Under the pieces are notes generated by a model that saw nothing but the letters and a program-made list of their open reading frames with translations, did no database searches and was not told the DNA's origin. Shown here piece by piece: positions 32,397 to 40,128 of a stretch of DNA of 43,093 bases. This DNA is from an uncultured bacterium. Lineage in GTDB: Bacteria > Acidobacteriota > Aminicenantia > Aminicenantales > Saccharicenantaceae. The stretch covers positions 1 through 43,093 of the forward strand of contig CALEUG010000028.1 of assembly GCA_937920515.1 (NCBI GenBank), in the 5' to 3' direction. The position numbers and the translations under genes were made by a program. Every line of letters starts with the position of its first letter. Position 1 is the stretch's first letter.

Positions 32397-34862
32397 GTGG
32401 CCATAAAGACCGAAAAAGGCCTGTGGTTCAGTTTCATTTTTATTCTGGGGCTGGTCATTATATCGCTTCTTTTATACCTGCTTCTCGGCACAGCCAGCAG
32501 GGGACAGCCGACCAGCCTGGTCTGGCACGACAACGATAACGACGGTCGCGACTCCCCGGGTGATGTCATAGAGATGGATAACGGTCAGGTTTACCTGCGG
32601 CTTGATTTCGTGGATGTCTGGAAAGGACACAAGGCTTTGAATCCTTATGAAACGCCGCCCGAGACCAGGGACCTGGACCCGCGCTGGAACGGCTATTACC
32701 TGCAGGAAATGCGTTACCGCGGGGAACTTTGCTACCGCTACCTGGGCTGGGACAGGGCCCGCGAGCTTTATCCGACGCTCAGCTCCAACGACGTCATCGG
32801 CCTGGTCGGGCAGCCCGAAAGTTATCCCGACAACCCCTTCCTGTCCATGTGGAACGCCAAGGAATCGGAAAAAAATCCTTCCTATAAATGGTATGTTTAT
32901 TTTGAGAAGCATGAAGTAATCCGGGATAAAAGACGGGGGCAGGTCCTGGTCCTCAGCTCCGACAAGGGGCAGGGCCTGAGCCATCGGCTGGAAATCAGCC
33001 TTAAAGGACCGCAGCTTGCCTTTGACCACCGCGTCAGGAATAACCGGGCTGAGGAAGTGCCTTACATCAACCTGCTCACCCTGCCGGCCAACAGGATTAT
33101 AGATACCGCTTTCGGGCCGGCCGAGCTGCTCTGCTCCAGGAATATTGAACCCCTGGGTTTTTCCGACAGCTACACCTTTACCGTCAGGGGCGATGGGCTG
33201 GCCGCCTCCGGCATGCTGCCCTGGAAAATCAAGCGCGATACCACCGGCAACTACTTCACCGGCGGCTGGTGGATTCTGCACCAGCACGGCCTTTTTGTCT
33301 GGAAGGCGGTCAAGATTAAACCGCAGGAGGAAGCCCGTTTCAACCTGGTGGCCACCTTTTCCGACGAGAATATTTACTCGCGTTATGACCGCTACCTGAA
33401 ACAGAACGGCCTCAACTTTGAAAAAGTCAACCTGGACGAAGTTGAAAAATACCTGGTGAGCAATGTACCCAGGACGATTACCAGAGAAGGCTGGGTCTAT
33501 CACGCTTACGAATGGCCCACCAACGACTGGCACAACGAGATGACCGGCAAGGCCTTCATGACCATGTTCTACGTGACCGGCGATCGGACCTGGTTGCAGT
33601 ATACGGTAAACGCCAACAGGTTCTACCTGGAGAAGATGCGCTGGAACTCGCCCGACCATCCTTTCTTCGGTTATTTCATGGACCAGACGGTCGACACCAA
33701 GCAGCGGCAGTGCTTTTTATGGTCCCAGCCCTACAACGTGGAATCGCTCCTGGCCGAGTATCCTCTGACGGGGAATCCGGCGGTCAGGGAAGCGCTGCTA
33801 ATAAATTTTGAGAAGGTGCATTCAGGCCTGATGTGGAATCCCGAAGGCCGGAGATGGTACTGGCGAGCGGTGGTCGACCCGGCGACCAGACCGCCGAAGC
33901 TCATCTGGAAGGATGATCTCAACACCTTTGACGCCTGCGAGTTCGGAATTGACGTCATGCTGAGCGCCTATTCCTTTACCGGCGATAGAAAGTACCTGAA
34001 CCGGGCGGTGGAAGCCATGGAAAACCAGCTCCAGGTGCTGGAAAATTACGGCCTGTTGCTTGAAGACCACGCCGGTGAACCCTCGGTCAACGTCTTTGCC
34101 TTTGCGGCCAAAGCCCTTTACCGCCTCTACGATTACACCGGAGAGGACAGATGGCTCAAGGAGGCCGGGAAAATACTCGATGCCATGCTGATGTCCTTTA
34201 TCCACATGGATAAGTTCCCGGATGAGTTTTACTGGCTCAAGGGCGGCGTGGCCAGGAAGGACGGAGACTGGACCGGCCAGTTCGGGGAGCCCACCACCGG
34301 CACTGACTCTTCGGTGGCCACCGCTCCCACCTACATCCCCTGGATCATGGAAGCCCTGGTGGCCGGATACAAGCACACCGGCAGGAAAATGTACCTGGAC
34401 TACGCCCACCAGCTGCTGTGGCATTCGCTGGAAGCCAACAAAAAAATGAAGGAAGCCACCGGCGGAAAGTTTGAATTCTGCGGCCATTACAACACCTACA
34501 GCCAGAAATTCTACGAGGACGATGACGGGCTGGTCATTGTCTCCAATCTGTACGAGATACCCTACCTGAAGATTTTCGAGAAGGGAGTTAGGGCCGAGCA
34601 TTTTGACCTCCAGGAAATATGGGATGGAGATGGTCGCATCAGGCTGGTCAACCCGACCAGTTCCCGGCTGAAAGCGGTGCTCCACCTGCCGGCCGACTGG
34701 ACTGCGGTCCAGGTTTTAAGCCTGGGGCAGATAAGAGCTTATTTTTCAGGGCAGATGGCTTCCGGCGGAGCAGCGGTGGAATTCCGGCAGAGCGGTCAGA
34801 AAATCGAATTTGAAACAGCTCCGATGAGCCTTTACCAGATTGTAAAGGCAGAAGCCAGGTGA
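32397..34862 (+). CDS. Large membrane-anchored protein, beta-rich N-domain plus probable (alpha/alpha)6 toroid; unknown
   Basis: An 821-residue protein starting at GTG 32397 (AGGAGG six bases upstream). A single hydrophobic helix (residues ~9-30) anchors it to the membrane or acts as an uncleaved signal. Residues 45-56 read DNDNDGRDSPGD, a calcium-loop-like D-x-D-x-D-G. Up to ~380 the sequence looks beta-rich. From ~385 to ~720 helix pairs with aromatic and acidic patches recur (EWPTNDWHNEMTGKAF, FDACEFGIDVMLSAYSFTG, VNVFAFAAKALYRLYDYTG), as in six-hairpin toroid glycosidases and polysaccharide lyases. The end is a small beta domain. I cannot assign a CAZy family. The likely role is glycan breakdown outside the cytoplasm. 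Confidence 0.8.
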   Translation: MAIKTEKGLWFSFIFILGLVIISLLLYLLLGTASRGQPTSLVWHDNDNDGRDSPGDVIEMDNGQVYLRLDFVDVWKGHKALNPYETPPETRDLDPRWNGYYLQEMRYRGELCYRYLGWDRARELYPTLSSNDVIGLVGQPESYPDNPFLSMWNAKESEKNPSYKWYVYFEKHEVIRDKRRGQVLVLSSDKGQGLSHRLEISLKGPQLAFDHRVRNNRAEEVPYINLLTLPANRIIDTAFGPAELLCSRNIEPLGFSDSYTFTVRGDGLAASGMLPWKIKRDTTGNYFTGGWWILHQHGLFVWKAVKIKPQEEARFNLVATFSDENIYSRYDRYLKQNGLNFEKVNLDEVEKYLVSNVPRTITREGWVYHAYEWPTNDWHNEMTGKAFMTMFYVTGDRTWLQYTVNANRFYLEKMRWNSPDHPFFGYFMDQTVDTKQRQCFLWSQPYNVESLLAEYPLTGNPAVREALLINFEKVHSGLMWNPEGRRWYWRAVVDPATRPPKLIWKDDLNTFDACEFGIDVMLSAYSFTGDRKYLNRAVEAMENQLQVLENYGLLLEDHAGEPSVNVFAFAAKALYRLYDYTGEDRWLKEAGKILDAMLMSFIHMDKFPDEFYWLKGGVARKDGDWTGQFGEPTTGTDSSVATAPTYIPWIMEALVAGYKHTGRKMYLDYAHQLLWHSLEANKKMKEATGGKFEFCGHYNTYSQKFYEDDDGLVIVSNLYEIPYLKIFEKGVRAEHFDLQEIWDGDGRIRLVNPTSSRLKAVLHLPADWTAVQVLSLGQIRAYFSGQMASGGAAVEFRQSGQKIEFETAPMSLYQIVKAEAR

Positions 34863-35118
34863 GACTGGCGGCCGGGGATTTCCGCGATTGTTTTTTATAC
34901 GGGTAATTAAAAGAAAGTTATAACCTGGTTTGTTCGCTCCCGGTTTGGTTTATGCCGGCCATTAATTATTTATTGACGCCTGATTGCCAACCGGTCGCGG
35001 ACAGAGCTTGCCCCCGCAAATTGACCGGATCGAGCTTTGACTTCAGGCGCGGTAACAGGAAATAAAATCCTGCTGCATTAGTAGGCATTAAGGCCTTCTG
35101 CTTGATTCGGATTGCGGT

Positions 35119-35301
35119 TCAGCGGGAAAGGTAGGCCAGGACAGCATGGACTATGGCTGTCAGCAGCAGGAGAACACCCAGCCGGCGGTGCCAGAGAAAG
35201 TTAACTTTAAGCCACTTCTTCCCGGTGCTGACCTGGAAGAAAACCAGGGCCAGGTTGACTATTCCCAGGATTAAGACCAGAGATATTCCGGCGATGGCCA
35301 T
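35119..35301 (-). CDS. 60-residue two-helix membrane protein with two His in one helix
   Basis: A very small protein made of two transmembrane helices (~4-24 and ~38-58). The second helix opens with WHRRLG and contains His38 and His52, fourteen residues apart, the spacing by which one helix of a cytochrome b contributes ligands to two stacked haems. The start has a run of six G about five bases upstream, and that site overlaps the TAA of the preceding gene, so translation of the two is coupled. The preceding gene encodes a periplasmic superoxide-reductase-like protein, for which a membrane electron donor would make sense. Haem binding is inference; the family is unknown to me. Confidence 0.65.
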   Translation of the reverse strand: MAIAGISLVLILGIVNLALVFFQVSTGKKWLKVNFLWHRRLGVLLLLTAIVHAVLAYLSR

Positions 35302-35313
35302 TTTTACCCCCCT

Positions 35314-35685
35314 TTATTCGGCAACTTTTATTTTAACCGAAGCCGGACCGGCGCTGCCGTGGAGGTTGCAGTTGGACTCGGCCACGATTTCGGTTTCTTC
35401 CTCGATTTTAAGCTTTACTTCCCGGCTGAAGTTTTCCGCCTCGGGTCTGTTGCTCGAAGAAAAGTTCCAGCGGGCAATTTCTTTCCCGTTGGCCTTAACC
35501 ACCAGCCGGTTGGTGTAATGCAGGTTGCTGTTCCCGCGGTGGCTGACGTTGATGATGATGGTTGCCTCTTCGCCGGCTTTAACAGTGGCCGGGGCATCGA
35601 TAGAAACGGCCGACTTGTTGGCCAGGAGAGGCAGGGATAGGGTGGTTAGAAGCAGGCTTAAAGCCAGAAAGCTTCTTTTTTTCAT
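35314..35685 (-). CDS. Periplasmic superoxide-reductase-like (class II SORL) domain protein
   Basis: A 123-residue exported protein with a clear signal peptide (MKKRSFLALSLLLTTLSLPLLA). The mature part is an immunoglobulin-like beta-sandwich resembling the iron-binding half of desulfoferrodoxin. The VSHRGNSNLHYTNRLVVKANGKEIARW stretch supplies His49 and His56, and SNCNLHGSAGP supplies Cys106 and His109, the C-N-x-H-G iron ligand pair. Classical superoxide reductase uses four His and one Cys; I see three His, so the iron site is incomplete or different. AGGAGG five bases before the ATG gives a strong start. The gene precedes the two-helix protein by 12 bases. The related Sox-type carrier proteins are an alternative reading of the fold. 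Confidence 0.7.
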   Translation of the reverse strand: MKKRSFLALSLLLTTLSLPLLANKSAVSIDAPATVKAGEEATIIINVSHRGNSNLHYTNRLVVKANGKEIARWNFSSSNRPEAENFSREVKLKIEEETEIVAESNCNLHGSAGPASVKIKVAE

Positions 35686-35835
35686 CTTGCCTCCTCTCGT
35701 TGATAAAAACTGGCAGCTATAAACAGGGTAAACTTCAGGTGCCCCCGGTTCACCCCGAGTTCAGGCTGCTAAATTACTGGCATTTCCCATTATACACGGG
35801 ACCTGAGTTTATAAGAATAGCTGGCGCTCGTCCGG

Positions 35836-36666
35836 TTAAAGGTTCTGGTAAACCTCAGGCCGGCGGTCCGGGAGAAAATATTGTCTGGCCGGGCAATTTT
35901 TTATCAGGCCGAAATCTATTTCGGCTATGAGTATATCTTCCTTTTCTTTCTCTGCCCTGGCTATGACCTGGCCAGAAGGGTCAACCACGAACGAGCCGCC
36001 GTCGAATTCCACCACCTCTTCCTGACCCACCCGGTTGGCCAGGGCGCAGAAATAGCCGTTCTGGAAAGCGGCCACCTGGAGCTCGGCTTCAAACAACCCG
36101 GCTGGCCATTCGCCCTTAGCCCCGGCCTGGGGGGTAACCACCAGTTCGGCTCCTTTGAGGGCCAGGGCCCTCATGTATTCGGGAAAGTGCCGGTCATAGC
36201 AGATGGCCACGCCCACTCGCCCGACGGTGGTCTCAAAAACCCCTGCTCCCAGGTCGCCCGGATGGTAGTAGCCCTTTTCGTGGAAGCCAGGGGCTTCCAT
36301 GACGTGGACCATTCTGTTGACTCCAAGCAGGCGGCCGTCGCTGTCAATAACCGGGGAGGAGTCGTAGGTTTTTACTCCATCAATTTCCAGCAGGTTAAAA
36401 ATTACCACCACCCGCCGCTCGGCCGCTTTTCTGGCCATCAGCTCGGTGGTGGGGCCGGGAACAGTCTCGGCCCATTCCTTGTAGCCCGGTCCGGCCAGGT
36501 GCTGCGGCAGAAAAGGCAGGAAAGACAGTTCGGGAAACACAACCAGGCTGGCGCCGGCCGAGGCAGACCGGTCCAGCGCCTCCAGTCCCCGGGCCAGGTT
36601 CTTTTCCCGGTCGCGGGAGTTTTTCTGCTGGATTAAGGCTATCCTGATGGTTCTTTCTTGGTTCAC
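35836..36666 (-). CDS. Nitrilase-superfamily carbon-nitrogen hydrolase
   Basis: A 276-residue amidase of the nitrilase superfamily. GTG at 36666 is preferred as start: AAAGGAG lies six bases upstream, and the protein then begins directly with the IRIALIQQK first strand. Glu46 (VVFPEL) and Cys156 (GVAICYDRHFPEYMR) of the Glu-Lys-Cys triad are present. The catalytic Lys is expected in the segment usually read YRK.H; here it reads NRMVHVMEAPGFHEKGYYHPGD, placing Met119 at that spot, with Lys131 twelve residues on. Relatives include N-carbamoylputrescine amidase and beta-ureidopropionase. The substrate is an unknown amide. An in-frame ATG at 36786 exists, but its extra residues look non-coding. 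Confidence 0.85.
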   Translation of the reverse strand: MNQERTIRIALIQQKNSRDREKNLARGLEALDRSASAGASLVVFPELSFLPFLPQHLAGPGYKEWAETVPGPTTELMARKAAERRVVVIFNLLEIDGVKTYDSSPVIDSDGRLLGVNRMVHVMEAPGFHEKGYYHPGDLGAGVFETTVGRVGVAICYDRHFPEYMRALALKGAELVVTPQAGAKGEWPAGLFEAELQVAAFQNGYFCALANRVGQEEVVEFDGGSFVVDPSGQVIARAEKEKEDILIAEIDFGLIKNCPARQYFLPDRRPEVYQNL

Positions 36667-37340
36667 AGTTTGCTCCTTTAGTATAAAGATAAGGATAGGG
36701 CAATTATAACAGGCAATTCCATCCTGGCCACCATCATTTTGGTGGTTATCATTGTAATTTATTGTGAAGGCTGATAAAAGATTCAAGATTCAGATCTGGT
36801 TATGGCCATACCCGGCCATGTCAGGATTCGAGCGAGATTTGGTGATAGCAGGACAATCAATTCACCTGCAGGGCGAAAAGAAAAATATTTCAGTTAAGAT
36901 CTTTATGCGAATATTAATTTCGACAATCTCTTATCTTATTGATGGCCCTACAATTTGCCCTGTAGATAAGCATGACTCCCGGGTGCACCGGTAATTGCCC
37001 GGAAAGAAATTTCCATTATTTACCCACACAAAACTCTGACGAACAAAATTTATTTATAATTTCTTAACCTGACTTTTTGTCTGGCCAGACCACGGGACGA
37101 CATATTCAGGCAGGGCGCATTTCAACCAGCTGTGATGAATTCCGATTGCCTTCTGAACAGTCTGTTAATAATTTAAGCGCAGGAGATTCAGATTTACTGG
37201 AGATGGCTTCACATTCATAATGTGGTCAGAGCTGCGATCCTGACAGCGCCGGTCAGTATGTAATTTCCTCGCCCTGGCCTTTTGGTCATATGTCCCGGGA
37301 TATCTTTGATATCTCGCGGAAATTCTTCAGCCAGAGTATA
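36667..37340. other. 674-base intergenic region without a recognised gene
   Basis: AT-rich in its middle (about 36990-37080). Short frames here lack ribosome sites and resemble nothing. A GATATC-TTT-GATATC repeat occurs at about 37309-37323, just beyond the 3' end of the peptidase gene. It may hold the promoter of the nitrilase gene; none is convincing by eye. Confidence 0.5.
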
Positions 37341-39995
37341 TCAGCGGTATATGATGGAGTTAAAGAGGAACTTGAAGCTGCCGTGGGACTGGGCCCGGTG
37401 GATGGCGTCAAAACCGAGAAGCACCACCTTACCCCGCCCGACCTCGCAGGCCACAGCGGCCGACTTGTGCTGGAGTTTCTCGCCGTTGAGCAGGATGCCG
37501 CTGAGAAGCGGGTTGTAAGCCGGGTACCAGGCCAGGTTATGGACTTTGACTGCCGGGTCCCGGGTTTCGGGCTTTGTTATCTCAAATACCGGGCTGAAAT
37601 AAGAGAAGATAGCCGCTTCCCGCTCATAGCCGAAAGCTTCAGGCCTGGAACCGTCAACCGACACTTTTAGAATTGACCCCGGGGAATATACCCTGACCCG
37701 GTCGCCCTGGGTGGAAGCCAATCCGCTTTCGGCCCGGCTCTGCCTTCGCGGTTCAATTATGTTCTTGAGCGGCAGTCCGAAATATTCAATGGCAAAGTCG
37801 GCCGAATTTTCCAGGGCAATTAAAACCCCTCCGTTCTGGACGAAAGAGTTCAGGGCGGAGACGCCTTCGGTCCCTATGCCCCCGGCATATTCGGGCGGCA
37901 CTTCTCCCCTGCGTCTTCCTTCCAGGATGACCCTGGAGCTCAGCGAGGGCAGGATGATATGGGTGTAGCTTTTCTCTAACTGGCCGGCCCTTATTTCGGC
38001 GTTGTGCAGTACTTTGAAGTCGAATTCAAACTGTTCCAGCACCCAGCGGGTCCAGCCTTCATCCATGCTGGCCGTCCAGGGCTGGTAGATGGCCAGCCGG
38101 TATTCTTTAAGCGGCTGAATCCTGGCCTGTCCCTGAGAATCAAGGCTGTCTATGGCCAGCCCCAGGCCGCGGGCCAGGGACCTGAGCCGGGCTTCATCCA
38201 CCCGGCTTCTTTCGATTACCAGGCTTCCGGCCGGGAAGGTTTTGTTGCCGGCCACAATCTGGCGGTCTGCGTAGCCTGCTGGCAGCCTGTTTTTCAGCAG
38301 CCGGTTGGCCAGGACCAGGCTGTTATTGGTACTGCTGTCAACGATAAAATATTTCCCGCCACCGGCCAGTCGGCTTTCTGGAAGGCTTATGGCCGGAAGG
38401 AGTTTCAGGCCGGCTTCAAACTTTTCGTTTACCTCTATGACTCGAACACCCATCTGTAGCGGCAGGGTCCAGCTGGCTTCATCGTAAGGCAGGTACTGGG
38501 CCGGGTCTCGTCCAGGCGGCAGGGGGTAGGCCTTACTTTCCAGCAGGTCCTTGACGAAAGCCCGGTAGGGCTGGGCCAGAAGGACGACATAGGTGCCGGC
38601 CGGGTAATCCAGGCCATCGGCCTTAAAGGGTCTGGTTGCCTGGTGCACCTCGGCCCCGTTTTTCTGGATGACTTCCAGCAATTTCAGGGCGGTGGGCAGG
38701 TCTTTCTGCTCTTCCGGTATGAGGTAGGCATATGGTGGTTCGGTCAAGCCCTTGTTGACCTGCCGTTCGGCGAACAGACAGTAGTTTTCCAGGAATTTAT
38801 CTTTCTGGCCGGCTATGGTGCGCAGAAAGGACATGGCCACGATCTGCTCGTATTCCACGATGTCACGAAGGCGCCACCAGCCGCCGGGCCAGGGTTCCAG
38901 GTAAGTGGACTGAATGTCGTTGCCACCGCCGGACACCCGGATGTCTCCGGGTCTAAGGAAAATGGGGGAGGCCAGGTTGGCGCTGGCCGCTTCCGACAGA
39001 ACCCCCAGGGCGTTGTGGCGCAGCGGTGCGGCCCGGTTGGCCGTATTGTACCAGCCGTCAAAGATGGTGTTGGTGGCCACGCCGGTCTTACCTTCCCTGG
39101 TAAGACTGATGACCGCTTCCCCGGTCAGCTGGTAAAGCTCGCGCAGGAGCAGCGGGTCCAGGTTGGGGTTGATGGGGTCCTGATAGGGTGGCAGGAAAAA
39201 ACGCGGACCGGTGGAGCCCATCTGGTGGACATCATAGACCAGGAGCGGGAACCATTCCCGGTAAAGCACCCGGGCCATCAATTGAGTTTCCTTCTGGGTC
39301 AGCATGAACCAGTCGCGGTTGTTGTCGTGGCCAGTATAATAGTGATACAGCCAGGGCATCGGGCTGGCCTCAAAAGGAGTGCCCAGGTTGCGGTAGTACC
39401 AGTCGCAGACCAGGTCTATTCCGTCCGGGTTGGCCGAAGGGACAAGGAGCAGAATAACCTGGTTCAGTATGTTCTTCGTTTCAGGCGAATTATCGCTGGC
39501 CAGTCTGTAGGCCAGTTCCATCGACATCTGGGAGGCGGCGATTTCGGTAGAGTGGATGGAACAGCTTATATAGACGATGGCTTTGCCTTCCTTCACCAGC
39601 CGGGCTTTCTCTTCCGGGTTGAGCCCGCGGGGGTCGTGCAGCCGCTCCTGGATTTTCCGGTATTTTTCCAGGTCAGCCATGTTTTCTTCGGCGGTGATGA
39701 CGGCCATGATCAGCGGGCGGTTGAGAGTGGTCTTTCCGAGCTCAACGACCTTTACCCGGGGGGAAGCTTCATCCAGCAGCCTGAAGTAACCGGTAATCTG
39801 GTTCCAGTTGGCCAGCTTGAAATCCTGGCCGACCTGGAAGCCCAGGTATTTTTCGGGCGGCGTGATTTCGGCCAGCAGAAGACAGGGAAATATGGTCAGG
39901 ATTAAGAAAGAGAAGACGAAAGCAAATAGGATCGGAAGGGATCCATTCGCTTTGCGAGAAAGTTTTTTCCCGGGATGGGATTGAGTTAATCTCAT
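37341..39995 (-). CDS. Secreted M14-family zinc carboxypeptidase with C-terminal GATase-like domain
   Basis: An 884-residue exported metallopeptidase. A hydrophobic stretch at ~20-42 is the signal. The M14 catalytic domain runs from ~60 to ~400: zinc ligands His148 and Glu151 in CSIHSTEIAASQ, third ligand His257 in VYDVHQMGS, substrate-binding Arg in HDNNRDW (Arg227), and the general-base Glu in VLSEAAS. The rest includes a second alpha/beta domain (about 600-800; DFKVLHNAEI, SYTHIILPSLSSR) resembling a class I glutamine-amidotransferase fold, as in many large bacterial M14 proteins. It would release amino acids from peptide ends in the periplasm. AAGGAG six bases before the ATG sets the start. 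Single-gene unit. Confidence 0.9.
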   Translation of the reverse strand: MRLTQSHPGKKLSRKANGSLPILFAFVFSFLILTIFPCLLLAEITPPEKYLGFQVGQDFKLANWNQITGYFRLLDEASPRVKVVELGKTTLNRPLIMAVITAEENMADLEKYRKIQERLHDPRGLNPEEKARLVKEGKAIVYISCSIHSTEIAASQMSMELAYRLASDNSPETKNILNQVILLLVPSANPDGIDLVCDWYYRNLGTPFEASPMPWLYHYYTGHDNNRDWFMLTQKETQLMARVLYREWFPLLVYDVHQMGSTGPRFFLPPYQDPINPNLDPLLLRELYQLTGEAVISLTREGKTGVATNTIFDGWYNTANRAAPLRHNALGVLSEAASANLASPIFLRPGDIRVSGGGNDIQSTYLEPWPGGWWRLRDIVEYEQIVAMSFLRTIAGQKDKFLENYCLFAERQVNKGLTEPPYAYLIPEEQKDLPTALKLLEVIQKNGAEVHQATRPFKADGLDYPAGTYVVLLAQPYRAFVKDLLESKAYPLPPGRDPAQYLPYDEASWTLPLQMGVRVIEVNEKFEAGLKLLPAISLPESRLAGGGKYFIVDSSTNNSLVLANRLLKNRLPAGYADRQIVAGNKTFPAGSLVIERSRVDEARLRSLARGLGLAIDSLDSQGQARIQPLKEYRLAIYQPWTASMDEGWTRWVLEQFEFDFKVLHNAEIRAGQLEKSYTHIILPSLSSRVILEGRRRGEVPPEYAGGIGTEGVSALNSFVQNGGVLIALENSADFAIEYFGLPLKNIIEPRRQSRAESGLASTQGDRVRVYSPGSILKVSVDGSRPEAFGYEREAAIFSYFSPVFEITKPETRDPAVKVHNLAWYPAYNPLLSGILLNGEKLQHKSAAVACEVGRGKVVLLGFDAIHRAQSHGSFKFLFNSIIYR

Positions 39996-40128
39996 GGGCA
40001 GCTCCTTGGTTTGAGATCAAGATAGAAAATATATATTTTTCAGGGGCTTTAATTCAAATGAAAAATTCGAGCTGGCTTTTATTATTTACTTTAAGTTATT
40101 TGTTTTACCAATGCATTCGCGTAATTGC

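Noticed and set aside
32472..33659. A 395-codon minus-strand frame within the 821-residue protein gene
   Set aside because: The plus-strand protein has an AGGAGG start, membrane anchor and coherent domain pattern; the antisense translation has none.
36667..37340. Hidden small RNA or gene in the 674-base gap
   Set aside because: No stable long hairpin with a T-run and no frame with a start signal was found by eye.
38643..39905. A 420-codon plus-strand frame opposite the M14 peptidase
   Set aside because: Antisense shadow of a gene with intact zinc-peptidase motifs; no start signal or family features.
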